Positions 1 to 8,842 of a stretch of 64,000 nucleotides of DNA are shown here, one piece after another. Below the pieces are notes generated by a model. That model was not told where the DNA came from, did not search any database, and saw nothing but the letters and a program-made list of their open reading frames with translations. Position numbers and translations under genes: made by a program. Position 1 is the first letter of the stretch. Every line of letters starts with the position of its first letter. This stretch comes from Gammaproteobacteria bacterium MFB021 (GTDB lineage Bacteria; Pseudomonadota; Gammaproteobacteria; Pseudomonadales; Halomonadaceae), in assembly GCA_000737985.1 (NCBI GenBank), contig JNVT01000051.1:173984-237983 (forward strand), in the 5' to 3' direction.

Positions 1-38
1 CGGTGGTCGGTGACGGCAATGTGGGGTCGCGACCACCG
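1..38 (+). other. Inverted repeat upstream of clpP
   Basis: A 9-base arm at 1-9 is the exact reverse complement of 30-38, with a 20-base loop. It lies 41 bases before the clpP start and is not followed by a T-run, so a leader or intercistronic hairpin is more likely than a terminator. What lies upstream is outside the window. Confidence 0.3.
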
Positions 39-79
39 TCTAGAGGAGTGTGACACTCACCAGATGCAAGGAAATCGCG

Positions 80-700
80 ATGCGTAACGAGTTCGACATC
101 AGTAATGCCGGCGGCCTGGTTCCAATGGTCGTGGAGCAGAGTGCGCGCGGCGAGCGGTCTTACGACATCTACTCCCGGCTGCTCAAGGAGCGTGTCATCT
201 TCCTGGTCGGCCAAGTCGAAGACTACATGGCCAATCTGGTGGTGGCGCAGTTGCTCTTCCTGGAGTCGGAGAATCCGGACAAGGATATCCACCTCTATAT
301 CAACTCTCCTGGTGGCTCGGTCACCGCGGGTATGTCGATCTACGACACCATGCAGTTCATCAAGCCGGACGTGTCGACCGTGTGTATCGGCCAGGCGGCG
401 AGCATGGGGGCACTCCTGTTGACCGGGGGTGCCAAGGGCAAGCGCTACTGCTTGCCGCACTCGCGCATGATGATTCACCAGCCGCTGGGCGGCTATCAGG
501 GGCAGGCTTCCGACATCGAGATCCACACCCGGGAGATTTTGACGATTCGTCACAAGCTCAACCGGATCCTGGCCGATCACACCGGACAGGATATCGACAA
601 GGTGGCCCAGGACACCGACCGCGACAATTTCATGGATGGCGACCAGGCCGTTGAGTACGGGCTGATCGATGCCAAACTGGATAAGCGCCCGGTATCCTGA
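80..700 (+). CDS. clpP: ATP-dependent Clp protease proteolytic subunit ClpP
   Basis: ClpP is the cytosolic serine peptidase that forms a double heptameric chamber and degrades proteins fed to it by ClpX or ClpA. The 206-residue product is close to the usual length (about 207 in E. coli). The catalytic triad is visible as Ser108 in GQAASMGA, His133 in MIHQPLGG and Asp182 in DTDRDNF. The ATG at 80 is chosen because AAGGA lies 7 bases upstream and the protein then starts like other ClpP proteins; an in-frame GTG at 50 would add ten residues with no family match. The partner gene clpX follows after 64 bases, the standard order, so the two are probably co-transcribed. Confidence 0.97.
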   Translation: MRNEFDISNAGGLVPMVVEQSARGERSYDIYSRLLKERVIFLVGQVEDYMANLVVAQLLFLESENPDKDIHLYINSPGGSVTAGMSIYDTMQFIKPDVSTVCIGQAASMGALLLTGGAKGKRYCLPHSRMMIHQPLGGYQGQASDIEIHTREILTIRHKLNRILADHTGQDIDKVAQDTDRDNFMDGDQAVEYGLIDAKLDKRPVS

Positions 701-726
701 TAGCGTTTTGAGTCAAGGTTTCACAC

Positions 727-745
727 GGCGATGTTCGGCATCGCC
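727..745 (+). other. Hairpin between clpP and clpX
   Basis: GGCGATG at 727-733 pairs with CATCGCC at 739-745 around a 5-base loop. There is no T-run, so it is unlikely to end transcription fully; it may affect processing or stability of the clpP-clpX message. The clpX ribosome binding site (GAGG near 754) lies just downstream. Confidence 0.3.
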
Positions 746-764
746 GTCCTGACGAGGTACACGA

Positions 765-2057
765 ATGGCCGACGGTAAAGGCAAAGACGACAACGGCAAG
801 CTGCTCTACTGCTCGTTCTGCGGCAAGAATCAGAACGAGGTACGCAAGCTCATCGCAGGGCCGTCCGTCTACATCTGTGACGAGTGTGTCGATCTGTGCA
901 ACGACATCATCCGCGAAGAGGTGCTGGAAGCCGACGCCGAGAGCGATGAGGATCGCCTGCCGGTACCCCGTGAGATCCGTAACACGCTGGATGACTACGT
1001 CATCGGCCAGGATCGCGCCAAGATGGTGCTATCGGTGGCGGTCTACAACCACTACAAGCGGCTGCGCGGCGGCGGCAAGAGTGGTGGCAAGAACGACGAC
1101 ATCGAGCTGGGCAAGTCGAACATCCTGCTGATCGGCCCCACTGGTAGCGGCAAGACGCTGCTGGCGGAGACGCTGGCGCGGCTGCTCAACGTGCCGTTCA
1201 CCATCGCCGATGCGACCACGCTCACCGAAGCCGGCTATGTCGGCGAGGATGTCGAAAACATCATCCAGAAGCTGCTGCAGAAGTGCGACTACGACGTCGA
1301 GAAGGCGCAGCGCGGCATCGTCTACATCGACGAGATCGACAAGATTTCGCGTAAGTCGGACAACCCGTCGATCACCCGTGACGTTTCGGGGGAAGGGGTC
1401 CAGCAGGCGCTGCTCAAGCTGATCGAAGGTACTACCGCTTCGGTGCCTCCCCAGGGTGGGCGCAAGCATCCGCAGCAGGAATTTCTGCAGGTCGATACCG
1501 GTAATATCCTGTTCATCGTCGGTGGCGCTTTCGCTGGCCTGGACAAGGTGATCCGTGATCGCGCCGAGAAGGGCGGCATCGGCTTCAACGCCACGGTCAA
1601 GAGCAAGGAAAGCGATAAGGGTGTCGGTGACGTGCTGGCCAATGTCGAGCCCGAAGATCTGGTCAAGTTCGGCCTGATCCCCGAGTTCGTCGGCCGCCTG
1701 CCGGTGATCGCCACGCTCACCGAGCTGACCGAGGAAGCGTTGATTCAAATTCTGGTCGAGCCCAAGAACTCGCTGGTCAAGCAGTACTCGCGCCTGTTCG
1801 AGATGGAGAGCGTCGAGCTCGACTTCCGCGAGGACGCACTGCGCGCCGTGGCCCACAAGGCGATGGAACGCAAGACAGGTGCGCGTGGTCTGCGCTCGAT
1901 TCTCGAATCGGTGCTGCTGGAGACGATGTACGACGTGCCGTCTCTCGAGGGCGTGACCAAGGTGGTGATCGACGGTTCTGTCATCTCGGGCGACAGCGAG
2001 CCGCTGTTGATCTACTCCAAGCAGGAAGAGAGTCGGGTCGCCAACAAGGACGGCTGA
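765..2057 (+). CDS. clpX: Clp protease ATP-binding subunit ClpX
   Basis: ClpX is the AAA+ unfoldase that recognises substrates such as ssrA-tagged proteins, unfolds them with ATP and passes them into ClpP. The 430-residue protein begins with the four-cysteine zinc-binding domain (Cys16, Cys19, Cys38, Cys41) used for adaptor and substrate contacts. The Walker A motif GPTGSGKT is at 124-131, the pore loop GYVG at 157-160 and the Walker B motif ending in Asp189-Glu190. Length and order match the family (424 in E. coli). It follows clpP closely and is followed by a strong terminator at 2087, so lon has its own promoter. Confidence 0.98.
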   Translation: MADGKGKDDNGKLLYCSFCGKNQNEVRKLIAGPSVYICDECVDLCNDIIREEVLEADAESDEDRLPVPREIRNTLDDYVIGQDRAKMVLSVAVYNHYKRLRGGGKSGGKNDDIELGKSNILLIGPTGSGKTLLAETLARLLNVPFTIADATTLTEAGYVGEDVENIIQKLLQKCDYDVEKAQRGIVYIDEIDKISRKSDNPSITRDVSGEGVQQALLKLIEGTTASVPPQGGRKHPQQEFLQVDTGNILFIVGGAFAGLDKVIRDRAEKGGIGFNATVKSKESDKGVGDVLANVEPEDLVKFGLIPEFVGRLPVIATLTELTEEALIQILVEPKNSLVKQYSRLFEMESVELDFREDALRAVAHKAMERKTGARGLRSILESVLLETMYDVPSLEGVTKVVIDGSVISGDSEPLLIYSKQEESRVANKDG

Positions 2058-2086
2058 CGCCTCCGCGTTGACCGCTTGACTCAGGG

Positions 2087-2111
2087 AAGGGGCCCTCAGG
2101 GGCCCCTTTTT
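2087..2111 (+). terminator. Rho-independent terminator after clpX
   Basis: AAGGGGCCC at 2087-2095 pairs with GGGCCCCTT at 2100-2108 around TCAG, ending in five T residues. It starts 30 bases after the clpX stop codon and separates the clpPX and lon transcripts. Confidence 0.9.
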
Positions 2112-2229
2112 GCATGTCGGGACCGCTTGCCTGTCGGGAGCACGATGCCCTCGGCCGTGCAGCGGCGATGACGTGTACCTTTGATGTCGGGGGCATGACA
2201 TCATCGTGTCAGGTCAAGGTCGCCTCCCC

Positions 2230-2258
2230 CTTGGAACCCGGTGGACTCGCCCCCACGT
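2230..2258 (+). promoter_or_regulatory. Probable heat-shock (sigma-32) promoter of lon
   Basis: CTTGGAA (2230-2236) and CCCCACGT (2251-2258) are separated by 14 bases. The E. coli sigma-32 consensus is CTTGAAA, 11-16 bases, CCCCATNT, so the match is good and sits about 60 bases before the lon start. lon is a classical heat-shock gene, which supports the call. Assigned by eye. Confidence 0.6.
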
Positions 2259-2318
2259 ACCCCGCTATTGCCGCTCTGGTGGCTCACCCATCCGAACGTT
2301 TGTCGAGGAAATGCTGTA

Positions 2319-4721
2319 ATGGCGCAGAGCTCAGACCAGACACTCAAACTTCCGCTGCTGCCGCTGCGCGACGTGGTGGTGTATCCGCAGATGGTCATCC
2401 CGCTGTTCGTCGGGCGCGAGAAGTCGATCCGTGCGCTCGAGACGGCGATGGAGAGCGACAAGCGCGTCCTGCTGGTCGCCCAGCGTGAAGCGGCGCATGA
2501 CGACCCGGGCGCCGATGATCTGTTCGGCGTCGGCACCGTCGCCGATATCAAACAGTTGCTGAAGCTGCCCGATGGCACCGTGAAGGTGCTGATCGAAGGC
2601 GCCTTTCGCGTCGACGTGCAGCGCGTGGTCGAGGAGGAGGGTGGCTATATCGCTGCCGATGCCACGCCGCGCGACAGCGAGCCGCTCAGCGAGCGCGAGC
2701 AGGAGTCGCTGGTTCGGGTGCTGCTCAATCAGTTCGAGCAGTATGTGAAGCTGTCCAAGAAGGTGCCCAGCGAGGTGCTCTCCTCGCTGCAAGAGATCGA
2801 GGACCCCAGCCGTCTCGTCGACACCATCTGCGCGCATCTGTCATTGAAGATCGATGACAAGCAGGAACTGTTGGAGATGGATCGCGTGCGCGATCGCATC
2901 GAGCACCTGATGGCGCTGATCGAGTCTGAAATCGACCTGCTGCAGGTCGAGAAGCGGATCCGGTCGCGGGTCAAGGATCAGATGGAGAAGTCCCAGCGCG
3001 AGTACTATCTCAACGAGCAGATGAAGGCCATCCAGAAGGAGATGGGCGAGCTCGAGAACGTGCCCAACGAGGCCGAGAAGTACGAACAGCGCATCCAGGA
3101 AGCGGGCATGCCGCAGGAGGCCGTGGATAAGGCGACCCAGGAGCTCAACAAGCTCAAGATGATGTCGCCGACCTCTGCCGAGGCCACGGTGGTGCGCTCC
3201 TATCTCGACTGGGTGCTGTCGGTGCCGTGGAAGAAGCGCACCCGGGTCAAGCATGATCTGCCGTTGGCGGCCAAGGTGCTCGACGAGGATCATCATGGCC
3301 TCGAAGAGGTCAAGGAGCGCATCCTCGAGTATCTCGCGGTGCAGAAGCGGGTCAAGAAACTCAAGGGCCCGGTGCTGTGTCTGGTCGGTCCGCCGGGCGT
3401 GGGCAAGACCTCGCTAGGACAGTCGATCGCGCGTGCGACCAATCGTCGCTACGTGCGTCTGGCCTTGGGCGGCGTGCGTGACGAATCCGAGATTCGCGGC
3501 CATCGGCGTACCTACATCGGGTCGCTTCCGGGCAAGCTGATTCAGCGCATGAGCAAGGCCGGGGTGCGCAATCCGCTGTTCCTGCTCGATGAGGTCGACA
3601 AGATCGGTATGGATCACCGTGGCGACCCTGCCTCGGCGCTGCTCGAGGTGCTCGATCCGGAGCAGAACGACAAGTTCAACGACCACTATCTGGAGCTCGA
3701 CTACGATCTCTCCGATGTGATGTTCATCTGCACCGCCAACTCGATAAATATCCCTGGGCCGCTGCTCGATCGCATGGAGGTGATCCGGCTGCCGGGCTAT
3801 ACCGAAGACGAGAAGCTGGCCATCGCCAAGCGCTATCTGATTCCCAAGCAGCTCAAGGCCAACGGGCTCAAGGACCAAGAGCTGACCTTCGGGGACGAGG
3901 CGGTACTCGAGCTGATTCGCTACTACACTCGTGAGGCGGGTGTGCGCGAGCTCGAGCGGCAGATCGCCAAGGTGTGCCGCAAGGTGCTGCGCGAGCGCCT
4001 GGAAGCGGAGAAGGGCCAGGGTGCCCAGGCGGGGCAGACCCTGGCAGCGGCGGATATTGATCGCTACGCCGGTGTGCGTCGCTACAGCTATGGCCTGGCC
4101 GACCAGGACGATCAGGTCGGGCGTGTCACCGGGCTGGCGTGGACCTCGGTGGGTGGCGAACTGCTCTACATCGAATCTGTGGTGACTCCGGGCAAGGGTC
4201 GTCTCAACAAGACCGGCTCGCTGGGTGACGTGATGAAGGAGTCGGTCAGCGCTGCCCATACGGTGGTGCGCGCGCGGGCCCCACAGCTGGGTATCGACCC
4301 AGAGCGCTTCGAGAAGGAAGACTTGCATATCCATGTGCCCGAGGGCGCCACTCCCAAGGATGGCCCCAGCGCTGGCATCGGCATGGTCACTGCGATGATC
4401 TCTGCCTACAGCGGGCGCGCCGTTCGCTGCGATGTCGCCATGACCGGCGAAGTCAATTTGCGCGGCGAAGTGATGCCGATCGGCGGCCTGAAGGAGAAAT
4501 TGCTGGCTGCACGGCGCGGTGGTATAAAGACCGTGCTCATTCCCGAAGAGAATCGTCGGGACCTCAAAGAGGTGCCTGACAACATCAAGAGCGCGTTGGA
4601 TATCCGCCCCGTGAAATGGATCGACGAAGTGCTGGCGGTGGCCTTGACGAACCCGCTGGAGGTCGATGAAAAGCGTGCCGACGATGCCGCTTCATCGCAG
4701 GCCAATGTCAGCACACATTGA
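2319..4721 (+). CDS. lon: Lon ATP-dependent serine protease
   Basis: Lon degrades misfolded and short-lived regulatory proteins in the cytosol. The 800-residue product has an N-terminal substrate-binding LON domain (about 11-205), a helical region, an AAA+ module with Walker A GPPGVGKT at 357-364 and Walker B FLLDEVDK at 421-428, and a C-terminal protease domain with the catalytic dyad Ser684 (PKDGPSAG) and Lys727 (GGLKEKLL). The ATG at 2319 has GAGGAA eight bases upstream and begins like other Lon proteins; an in-frame extension back to 2241 would run into the predicted promoter and is rejected. hupB follows with its own promoter, the usual neighbour order in gammaproteobacteria. Confidence 0.98.
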   Translation: MAQSSDQTLKLPLLPLRDVVVYPQMVIPLFVGREKSIRALETAMESDKRVLLVAQREAAHDDPGADDLFGVGTVADIKQLLKLPDGTVKVLIEGAFRVDVQRVVEEEGGYIAADATPRDSEPLSEREQESLVRVLLNQFEQYVKLSKKVPSEVLSSLQEIEDPSRLVDTICAHLSLKIDDKQELLEMDRVRDRIEHLMALIESEIDLLQVEKRIRSRVKDQMEKSQREYYLNEQMKAIQKEMGELENVPNEAEKYEQRIQEAGMPQEAVDKATQELNKLKMMSPTSAEATVVRSYLDWVLSVPWKKRTRVKHDLPLAAKVLDEDHHGLEEVKERILEYLAVQKRVKKLKGPVLCLVGPPGVGKTSLGQSIARATNRRYVRLALGGVRDESEIRGHRRTYIGSLPGKLIQRMSKAGVRNPLFLLDEVDKIGMDHRGDPASALLEVLDPEQNDKFNDHYLELDYDLSDVMFICTANSINIPGPLLDRMEVIRLPGYTEDEKLAIAKRYLIPKQLKANGLKDQELTFGDEAVLELIRYYTREAGVRELERQIAKVCRKVLRERLEAEKGQGAQAGQTLAAADIDRYAGVRRYSYGLADQDDQVGRVTGLAWTSVGGELLYIESVVTPGKGRLNKTGSLGDVMKESVSAAHTVVRARAPQLGIDPERFEKEDLHIHVPEGATPKDGPSAGIGMVTAMISAYSGRAVRCDVAMTGEVNLRGEVMPIGGLKEKLLAARRGGIKTVLIPEENRRDLKEVPDNIKSALDIRPVKWIDEVLAVALTNPLEVDEKRADDAASSQANVSTH

Positions 4722-4785
4722 TCGAATTCCGGCGAGAATTCGAGGCGTGAAGTCAGACGTGACGCGGTTTTTCTCGAGATCTTGA

Positions 4786-4815
4786 TTGACAGCATAATTG
4801 GAGCATTGCTATAAA
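4786..4815 (+). promoter_or_regulatory. Sigma-70 promoter of hupB
   Basis: A perfect -35 TTGACA (4786-4791) and a near-perfect -10 TATAAA (4810-4815) are separated by 18 bases, in an AT-rich stretch after lon. The start codon lies 84 bases after the -10, leaving a leader of about 75-80 bases. Such a strong promoter suits an abundant nucleoid protein. Confidence 0.85.
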
Positions 4816-4899
4816 ATGCCCACTTGTTGTGATCGCTATCGCAGTTAGAGATTGCGCGTCGATTTCCTCTCAATTTTGTACACAGTCAAGGGGTGAAGT

Positions 4900-5172
4900 G
4901 TGAATAAATCCGAGCTGATCGAAGCCATTGCCGCGTCTGCCGACATTCCCAAGGCAGCTGCGACGCGTGCACTCGACGCCATGATCGAGTCCGTGTCCGA
5001 CAGCCTGAAGAACGGCGACTCCGTGGCACTGGTTGGGTTCGGGACTTTCTCGGTCAAGGAGCGTGCTGCACGCACCGGCCGTAACCCGCAGACTGGCAAG
5101 CCGATCAACATCAGTGCTGCCAAGGTGCCCAGCTTCAAGGCGGGCAAGGCGCTCAAGGACGCTGTCAACTAA
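4900..5172 (+). CDS. hupB: DNA-binding protein HU-beta
   Basis: HU is a small, abundant nucleoid protein that binds and bends DNA without strong sequence preference, as a dimer. The 90 residues match HU-beta along the whole length, including the conserved [14 protein letters not shown] strand region and the DNA-binding arm GRNPQTGK. The start is GTG at 4900 with AAGGGG six bases upstream; no ATG fits. It lies between lon and ppiD, as in E. coli, with a strong promoter before it and a terminator after it. Confidence 0.97.
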   Translation: MNKSELIEAIAASADIPKAAATRALDAMIESVSDSLKNGDSVALVGFGTFSVKERAARTGRNPQTGKPINISAAKVPSFKAGKALKDAVN

Positions 5173-5251
5173 GTTTGCCGCGTGATACGGGCCCTGTTCC
5201 CGCGGGTGACTTAGCTGCGGCTGTTACGCACGGTCAGGTCCGTAACCATGT

Positions 5252-5282
5252 AAGCGCATCGCCTCAGCGATGCGCTTTTTTT
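5252..5282 (+). terminator. Rho-independent terminator after hupB
   Basis: An 11-bp perfect stem (5252-5262 with 5267-5277) around CTCA is followed by T residues to 5282. It isolates hupB from ppiD. Confidence 0.9.
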
Positions 5283-5433
5283 ATGACCGCCTTACGGGGT
5301 GTGCCAGCCTGCGACGCCCCTTGTCGCTGCCCTTGCCATAGTGGCGCGGGGCTCTCGCGGTGGGGATGCATTGGGCGCGGGCGGCGGTGTACGATGCGCC
5401 CCGAAGACAGGGTTACCGACATGCGAGGACAGC

Positions 5434-7263
5434 ATGCTGCAGAAAATTCGTGAAGGCTCCCAGGGCTGGGTGGCGAAGGTCATCGTGGGGGCCATCATCG
5501 TGACCTTCGCGCTGTTCGGCGCGGAGTCACTGGTCAGTTATTTCCAGTCGGGCGGCAACGACGTGGCCAAGGTCAACGGCGAGGCGATCAGTCGTCAGGC
5601 TGTGGAGACTCAGGTGCAGCGGGGCATTCGCTCCGGCCAGGTGCCGCCGGAGCAGGAGCGCCAGTATCGTGCCCAGGTGCTCGACCAACTGATCAGTCAG
5701 AAGACGCTGGATCAGTACGCCGAGGCGGGTGGCCTGTTCGTCTCCGATACTCAGCTCGATCAACTTATCGTGTCGCTGCCTGAGTTCCAGGATCAGCAGG
5801 GCCGCTTCTCGGACCAGCTGTTCACCACCCGCTTGGCACAGGCCGGCTATACACCGGCGGCGTTTCGTCGCGAGCTGCGCGCGGATACCCTGCGGCGCCA
5901 GATTCAGCAGGGGCTGGCGGTATCGGCCTTCGTGCTGCCCGGCGAGCAGCAGCGTCTCGCAGCCCTGCAGCAGCAGCAGCGTAGTTTTCGCTACGCGCGA
6001 CTGACGCCGGCCGATCTGGCCGAGCCGGTGACGCCGAGCGATGCCGAGATCCAGAAGTATTATGAGGCGCACCAGGACGATTTCCGGCGCCCGGAGCAGG
6101 TCAAGGTCAACTATCTGGTGCTCAATCAGCAGGACCTGGCGCACAACGTCGAGGTGACCGATGCCGAGCTGCGCCAGGCCTACGAGCAGGATCGCAAGGC
6201 TGCGCCGCGTCGGGTTTCGCACATCCTGGTCACCTACGGTGATGGCGACCGCACCGAGCAGCAGGCACGCGCGCGGCTCGAAGAGGTAAAGGCCAAGCTG
6301 GCCAAGGGCGAAGATTTCGCCAAGCTGGCCAAGACTTACTCGGACGACAGCTCCTCCGCGGCCAAGGGCGGTGACATTGGTGTCATCCAGAAGGGCTTTT
6401 TCGGCCAGGCGTTCGATGATGCCGCTTTCGCCCTGGATCAGGGTCAGGTCTCTCAGATCGTCAAGTCGGACTACGGTCTGCACCTGATCAAGGTGACCGA
6501 CATCGAGATCCCCAGTTTCGAGAAGGACCGGGCGGCGCTGGTCAAGGAGGTTCAGCTGGCGCAGTCGCAGGATGCCTTCAACGAGGCGGTGCAGAAACTG
6601 ACCAATGACGCCTATGAAGCCGACGACCTCGCCAGCGTGGCCAAGGAGATGGGGCTGACGCTGAAGAGCAGTGACTGGTTCTCGCGCGATGGCGGGGGCG
6701 AAGGCGTGCTCTCCAATCCCGACGTGATCGCCGCCGCGTTCTCGCCGGACGTGCTCGAGGATGGCTACAACAGCGAGGCCATCGAGACCGACGCCCAGCA
6801 GCGCGTTGTACTACGGGTGGTCGATCATCGCGATGCCAGCGTGCTGCCGCTCGACCAGGTGCGCGACAGGGTCACCGCGGCGGTCAAGGCCGAGATGACG
6901 CGCCAGCGCTTGAAGGCCCAGGCCGAGCAGGCGGTGACGAGCCTGAGACAGGGCGAGACGGTGGCCGGGCTCGACTGGCAACGCGTCGATGCGGTCACTC
7001 GCGATGGCGCCGACGGCGTGCCCCAGCCGGTACTGGAAGCGGCCTTCGGCCTGCCGCGCCCGGCGGCCGACGGGGCCAGCTACACCAGCGTCGAGCTGCC
7101 CGACGCCGTCGCCGTCGTGGCACTCGACAAGGTAGCGGCCGGCAAACCCGATGCCCAGAGCGCCGACTTCACCCGGCGTCTGGCCCAGCGCATCAAGGCG
7201 CAGAACGCCATTCAGGGCTTGAGCGAGTCGCTGCAGAGCGAGGCTGAGATCGAGAAGCGCTGA
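5434..7263 (+). CDS. ppiD: Periplasmic folding chaperone PpiD (SurA/parvulin type)
   Basis: PpiD is anchored in the inner membrane near the Sec translocon and helps newly exported proteins fold in the periplasm. The 609-residue protein has a short cytoplasmic start, one membrane segment (about 14-35), a SurA_N-like chaperone region, a parvulin domain at about 259-358 (HILV, GGDIG and the YGLHLIKV end) and a second helical region. Length is close to E. coli PpiD (623). The ATG at 5434 has GAGGA four bases upstream; an earlier in-frame ATG at 5299 would place 45 unrelated residues before the signal anchor. Whether the parvulin domain is active cannot be judged, as many PpiD domains are weak isomerases. 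Confidence 0.94.
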   Translation: MLQKIREGSQGWVAKVIVGAIIVTFALFGAESLVSYFQSGGNDVAKVNGEAISRQAVETQVQRGIRSGQVPPEQERQYRAQVLDQLISQKTLDQYAEAGGLFVSDTQLDQLIVSLPEFQDQQGRFSDQLFTTRLAQAGYTPAAFRRELRADTLRRQIQQGLAVSAFVLPGEQQRLAALQQQQRSFRYARLTPADLAEPVTPSDAEIQKYYEAHQDDFRRPEQVKVNYLVLNQQDLAHNVEVTDAELRQAYEQDRKAAPRRVSHILVTYGDGDRTEQQARARLEEVKAKLAKGEDFAKLAKTYSDDSSSAAKGGDIGVIQKGFFGQAFDDAAFALDQGQVSQIVKSDYGLHLIKVTDIEIPSFEKDRAALVKEVQLAQSQDAFNEAVQKLTNDAYEADDLASVAKEMGLTLKSSDWFSRDGGGEGVLSNPDVIAAAFSPDVLEDGYNSEAIETDAQQRVVLRVVDHRDASVLPLDQVRDRVTAAVKAEMTRQRLKAQAEQAVTSLRQGETVAGLDWQRVDAVTRDGADGVPQPVLEAAFGLPRPAADGASYTSVELPDAVAVVALDKVAAGKPDAQSADFTRRLAQRIKAQNAIQGLSESLQSEAEIEKR

Positions 7264-7272
7264 GCTGTGTCT

Positions 7273-7317
7273 GCGAGCGCCGGGTGCCCGCACCCGACGC
7301 TCGCTTGCCGGCAAGCG
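7273..7317 (+). other. Inverted repeats after ppiD
   Basis: GCGAGCG and CGGGTGC (7273-7287) pair with GCACCCG and CGCTCGC just downstream to form a long GC-rich hairpin. It is followed by a perfect 16-bp palindrome at 7302-7317. Neither has a T-run. They may protect the ppiD message end; the terminator proper seems to be the next hairpin. Confidence 0.4.
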
Positions 7318-7339
7318 CATGGCTTGCCGGAAAGCGTAT

Positions 7340-7386
7340 GCCCTCCTAGGCTAGATCGACGTATCTATCTGCCAGGAGGGCTTTTT
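7340..7386 (+). terminator. Terminator-like hairpin carrying the next gene's ribosome binding site
   Basis: GCCCTCCT (7340-7347) pairs with AGGAGGGC (7374-7381), followed by five T residues. A nested TAGAT/ATCTA pair lies in the long loop. It looks like the ppiD terminator, yet AGGAGG in the 3' arm is the only good Shine-Dalgarno sequence for the ATG at 7392 (spacing 12). The same hairpin could therefore both end the ppiD transcript and hide the ribosome binding site of the oxidoreductase. Confidence 0.6.
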
Positions 7387-7391
7387 CGTTT

Positions 7392-8414
7392 ATGGCTACC
7401 AGTCGTTATATCGCACTCACCGAGATCCCCCAGGGCCTGCCGCGTGAAGATCAGTTCGCGCTGCGTGAACAGTCGTTGGCGCCCCTGGCCGAGGGCGAGG
7501 TGCGGGTGCGCAATCTGTGGCTGTCGGTCGACCCCTACATGCGCGGGCGCATGAGTGGCGTTACCACCTACGTCGAGCCCTACGCCCTCGATGCGCCAAT
7601 GGACGGTGGGGCCGTCGGTGAGGTCGTGGCATCCAAGGATTCGTGCTATGCGCCGGGCGATCTCGTGCGCCATATGGCGGGGTGGCGCGATGTGGCCCAG
7701 CTGTCGGGCGATCAGGTCGAACCGCTGCCCGAGCACGATGTGCCGCCTCAGGCCTATCTCGGGGTGCTCGGCATGCCCGGCATGACTGCCTGGACCGGGC
7801 TCAATCGGATTGCGCAGATGCAGCCGGGAGAGCGGGTGCTGGTCAGCGCGGCTTCCGGCGCGGTGGGCTCGCTGGCGGTGCAGCTGGCGCTCGCCGCGGG
7901 GTGCCAGGTGGTCGGCGTCGCCGGCAGCGATGCCAAGTGCGAATGGCTCGAGGGGCTCGGCGCGCGGGCAGTGAACTACCGCGGCAAGGATGTCGAGGCG
8001 CTGACCCAGGCGCTGGCCGAGGCGGCGCCGGAGGGCATCGATGTCTACTACGAGAACGTCGGCGGGCCGCTGCTGGACGCGGCGCTGGCCAATCTCCGAG
8101 ACCATGCGCGCATCGCGGTGTGCGGGTTGATCGACCGCTACAACGACGCCCAGGCGGGCGAGGGGCCGCGCAATCTGAATCGGTTGCTGTTCCGCAAGGC
8201 GCGTATGGAGGGATTCATCGTCGCCGAGCATTGGGCCCACTACCCGACGTTCCTGGCCGAGGTAGCACCGCAGGTTGCCGCCGGTAAGATGCGCTATCGC
8301 GAGACTGTGGTCGAGGGGCTCGAACGGACGCCGGAAGCGTTTCTGAAACTCTTCTCCGGCGACAACGAGGGCAAGATGCTGGTACGTCTCGACGCCAGTG
8401 CCGCCGACGTCTGA
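7392..8414 (+). CDS. NADP-dependent oxidoreductase, MDR superfamily (CurA/YncB type)
   Basis: This 340-residue protein belongs to the zinc-free medium-chain reductases related to E. coli CurA and plant or bacterial 2-alkenal reductases, which reduce activated double bonds with NADPH in the cytosol. The family start region with LWLSVDPYMRGRM (42-54) and the Rossmann glycine motif AASGAVGSLAVQ (153-164) are clear. The length is normal (E. coli CurA about 345). It is a single gene between two terminators, so context does not identify a substrate. Its ribosome binding site lies inside the preceding hairpin, which may control expression. The exact substrate is unknown. Confidence 0.88.
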   Translation: MATSRYIALTEIPQGLPREDQFALREQSLAPLAEGEVRVRNLWLSVDPYMRGRMSGVTTYVEPYALDAPMDGGAVGEVVASKDSCYAPGDLVRHMAGWRDVAQLSGDQVEPLPEHDVPPQAYLGVLGMPGMTAWTGLNRIAQMQPGERVLVSAASGAVGSLAVQLALAAGCQVVGVAGSDAKCEWLEGLGARAVNYRGKDVEALTQALAEAAPEGIDVYYENVGGPLLDAALANLRDHARIAVCGLIDRYNDAQAGEGPRNLNRLLFRKARMEGFIVAEHWAHYPTFLAEVAPQVAAGKMRYRETVVEGLERTPEAFLKLFSGDNEGKMLVRLDASAADV

Positions 8415-8451
8415 AGTTATACCGTTATCTTAACGTTGTTCACATGAGGCG

Positions 8452-8487
8452 AAAGGCCTCGGCTGTTACCTGCAGCCGAGGCCTTTT
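8452..8487 (+). terminator. Rho-independent terminator after the oxidoreductase
   Basis: A perfect 14-bp stem (8452-8465 with 8473-8486) has a 7-base loop and ends in TTTT. Its AAAA side may also allow it to act for the leftward operon ending at 8588, as the stem starts with AAA on that strand. Confidence 0.85.
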
Positions 8488-8587
8488 GCATGGCAAAGGT
8501 CTCTCACGGGGGCGGATACGTATTACGAATGCTGGCGTCGTGCAGATTGCCGGCACTGCACGGGTCTTCGGCATCTGCCGCGCCTGG

Positions 8588-8842
8588 CTATTGCGTGGCG
8601 TGCTCCCAGCGGGTGATCAGCTGCAGTGCCTGCTCGCGACTGTCGCCGCATAGATCAGGGTCGAAGTCGAAGCGGGCGCAGACCGCCGGGCGGCGGGGAT
8701 CGCCGAATAGCCGGCACAAATGGTCGTCATCGAGCTGAACGCAGCGCACCCCCGCCGCCTTGCCCTGGGGCATGCCGGGGATAGGGGAGGTGATCGACGG
8801 GGCGATGCAGCAGGCCCCGCAGCCGGGACGACAGGTGCTCAT
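8588..8842 (-). CDS. YkgJ-family cysteine cluster protein
   Basis: This small protein of 84 residues has the Cys-rich start of the YkgJ/UPF0153 group: Cys4, Cys8, Cys11 and Cys12, with further cysteines near 34, 43, 55 and 65. Such proteins are thought to bind zinc or an iron-sulfur cluster; their role is not established. It is the last gene of the leftward operon and overlaps the QueD-like gene by 4 bases (ATGA), so it is translationally coupled to it. No substrate or partner can be named. Confidence 0.8.
   Translation of the reverse strand: MSTCRPGCGACCIAPSITSPIPGMPQGKAAGVRCVQLDDDHLCRLFGDPRRPAVCARFDFDPDLCGDSREQALQLITRWEHATQ

Noticed and set aside
1029..2204. Long open frame on the minus strand opposite clpX
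   Set aside because: It mirrors clpX codons, has no family features, and such antisense frames are expected in GC-rich genes.
2241..2318. N-terminal extension of lon
   Set aside because: It would begin inside the predicted heat-shock promoter; ATG at 2319 has a ribosome binding site and the family start.
7302..7317. 16-bp palindrome as an operator
   Set aside because: It lies after ppiD before a terminator-like hairpin and more likely belongs to the message end; no regulator link is seen.
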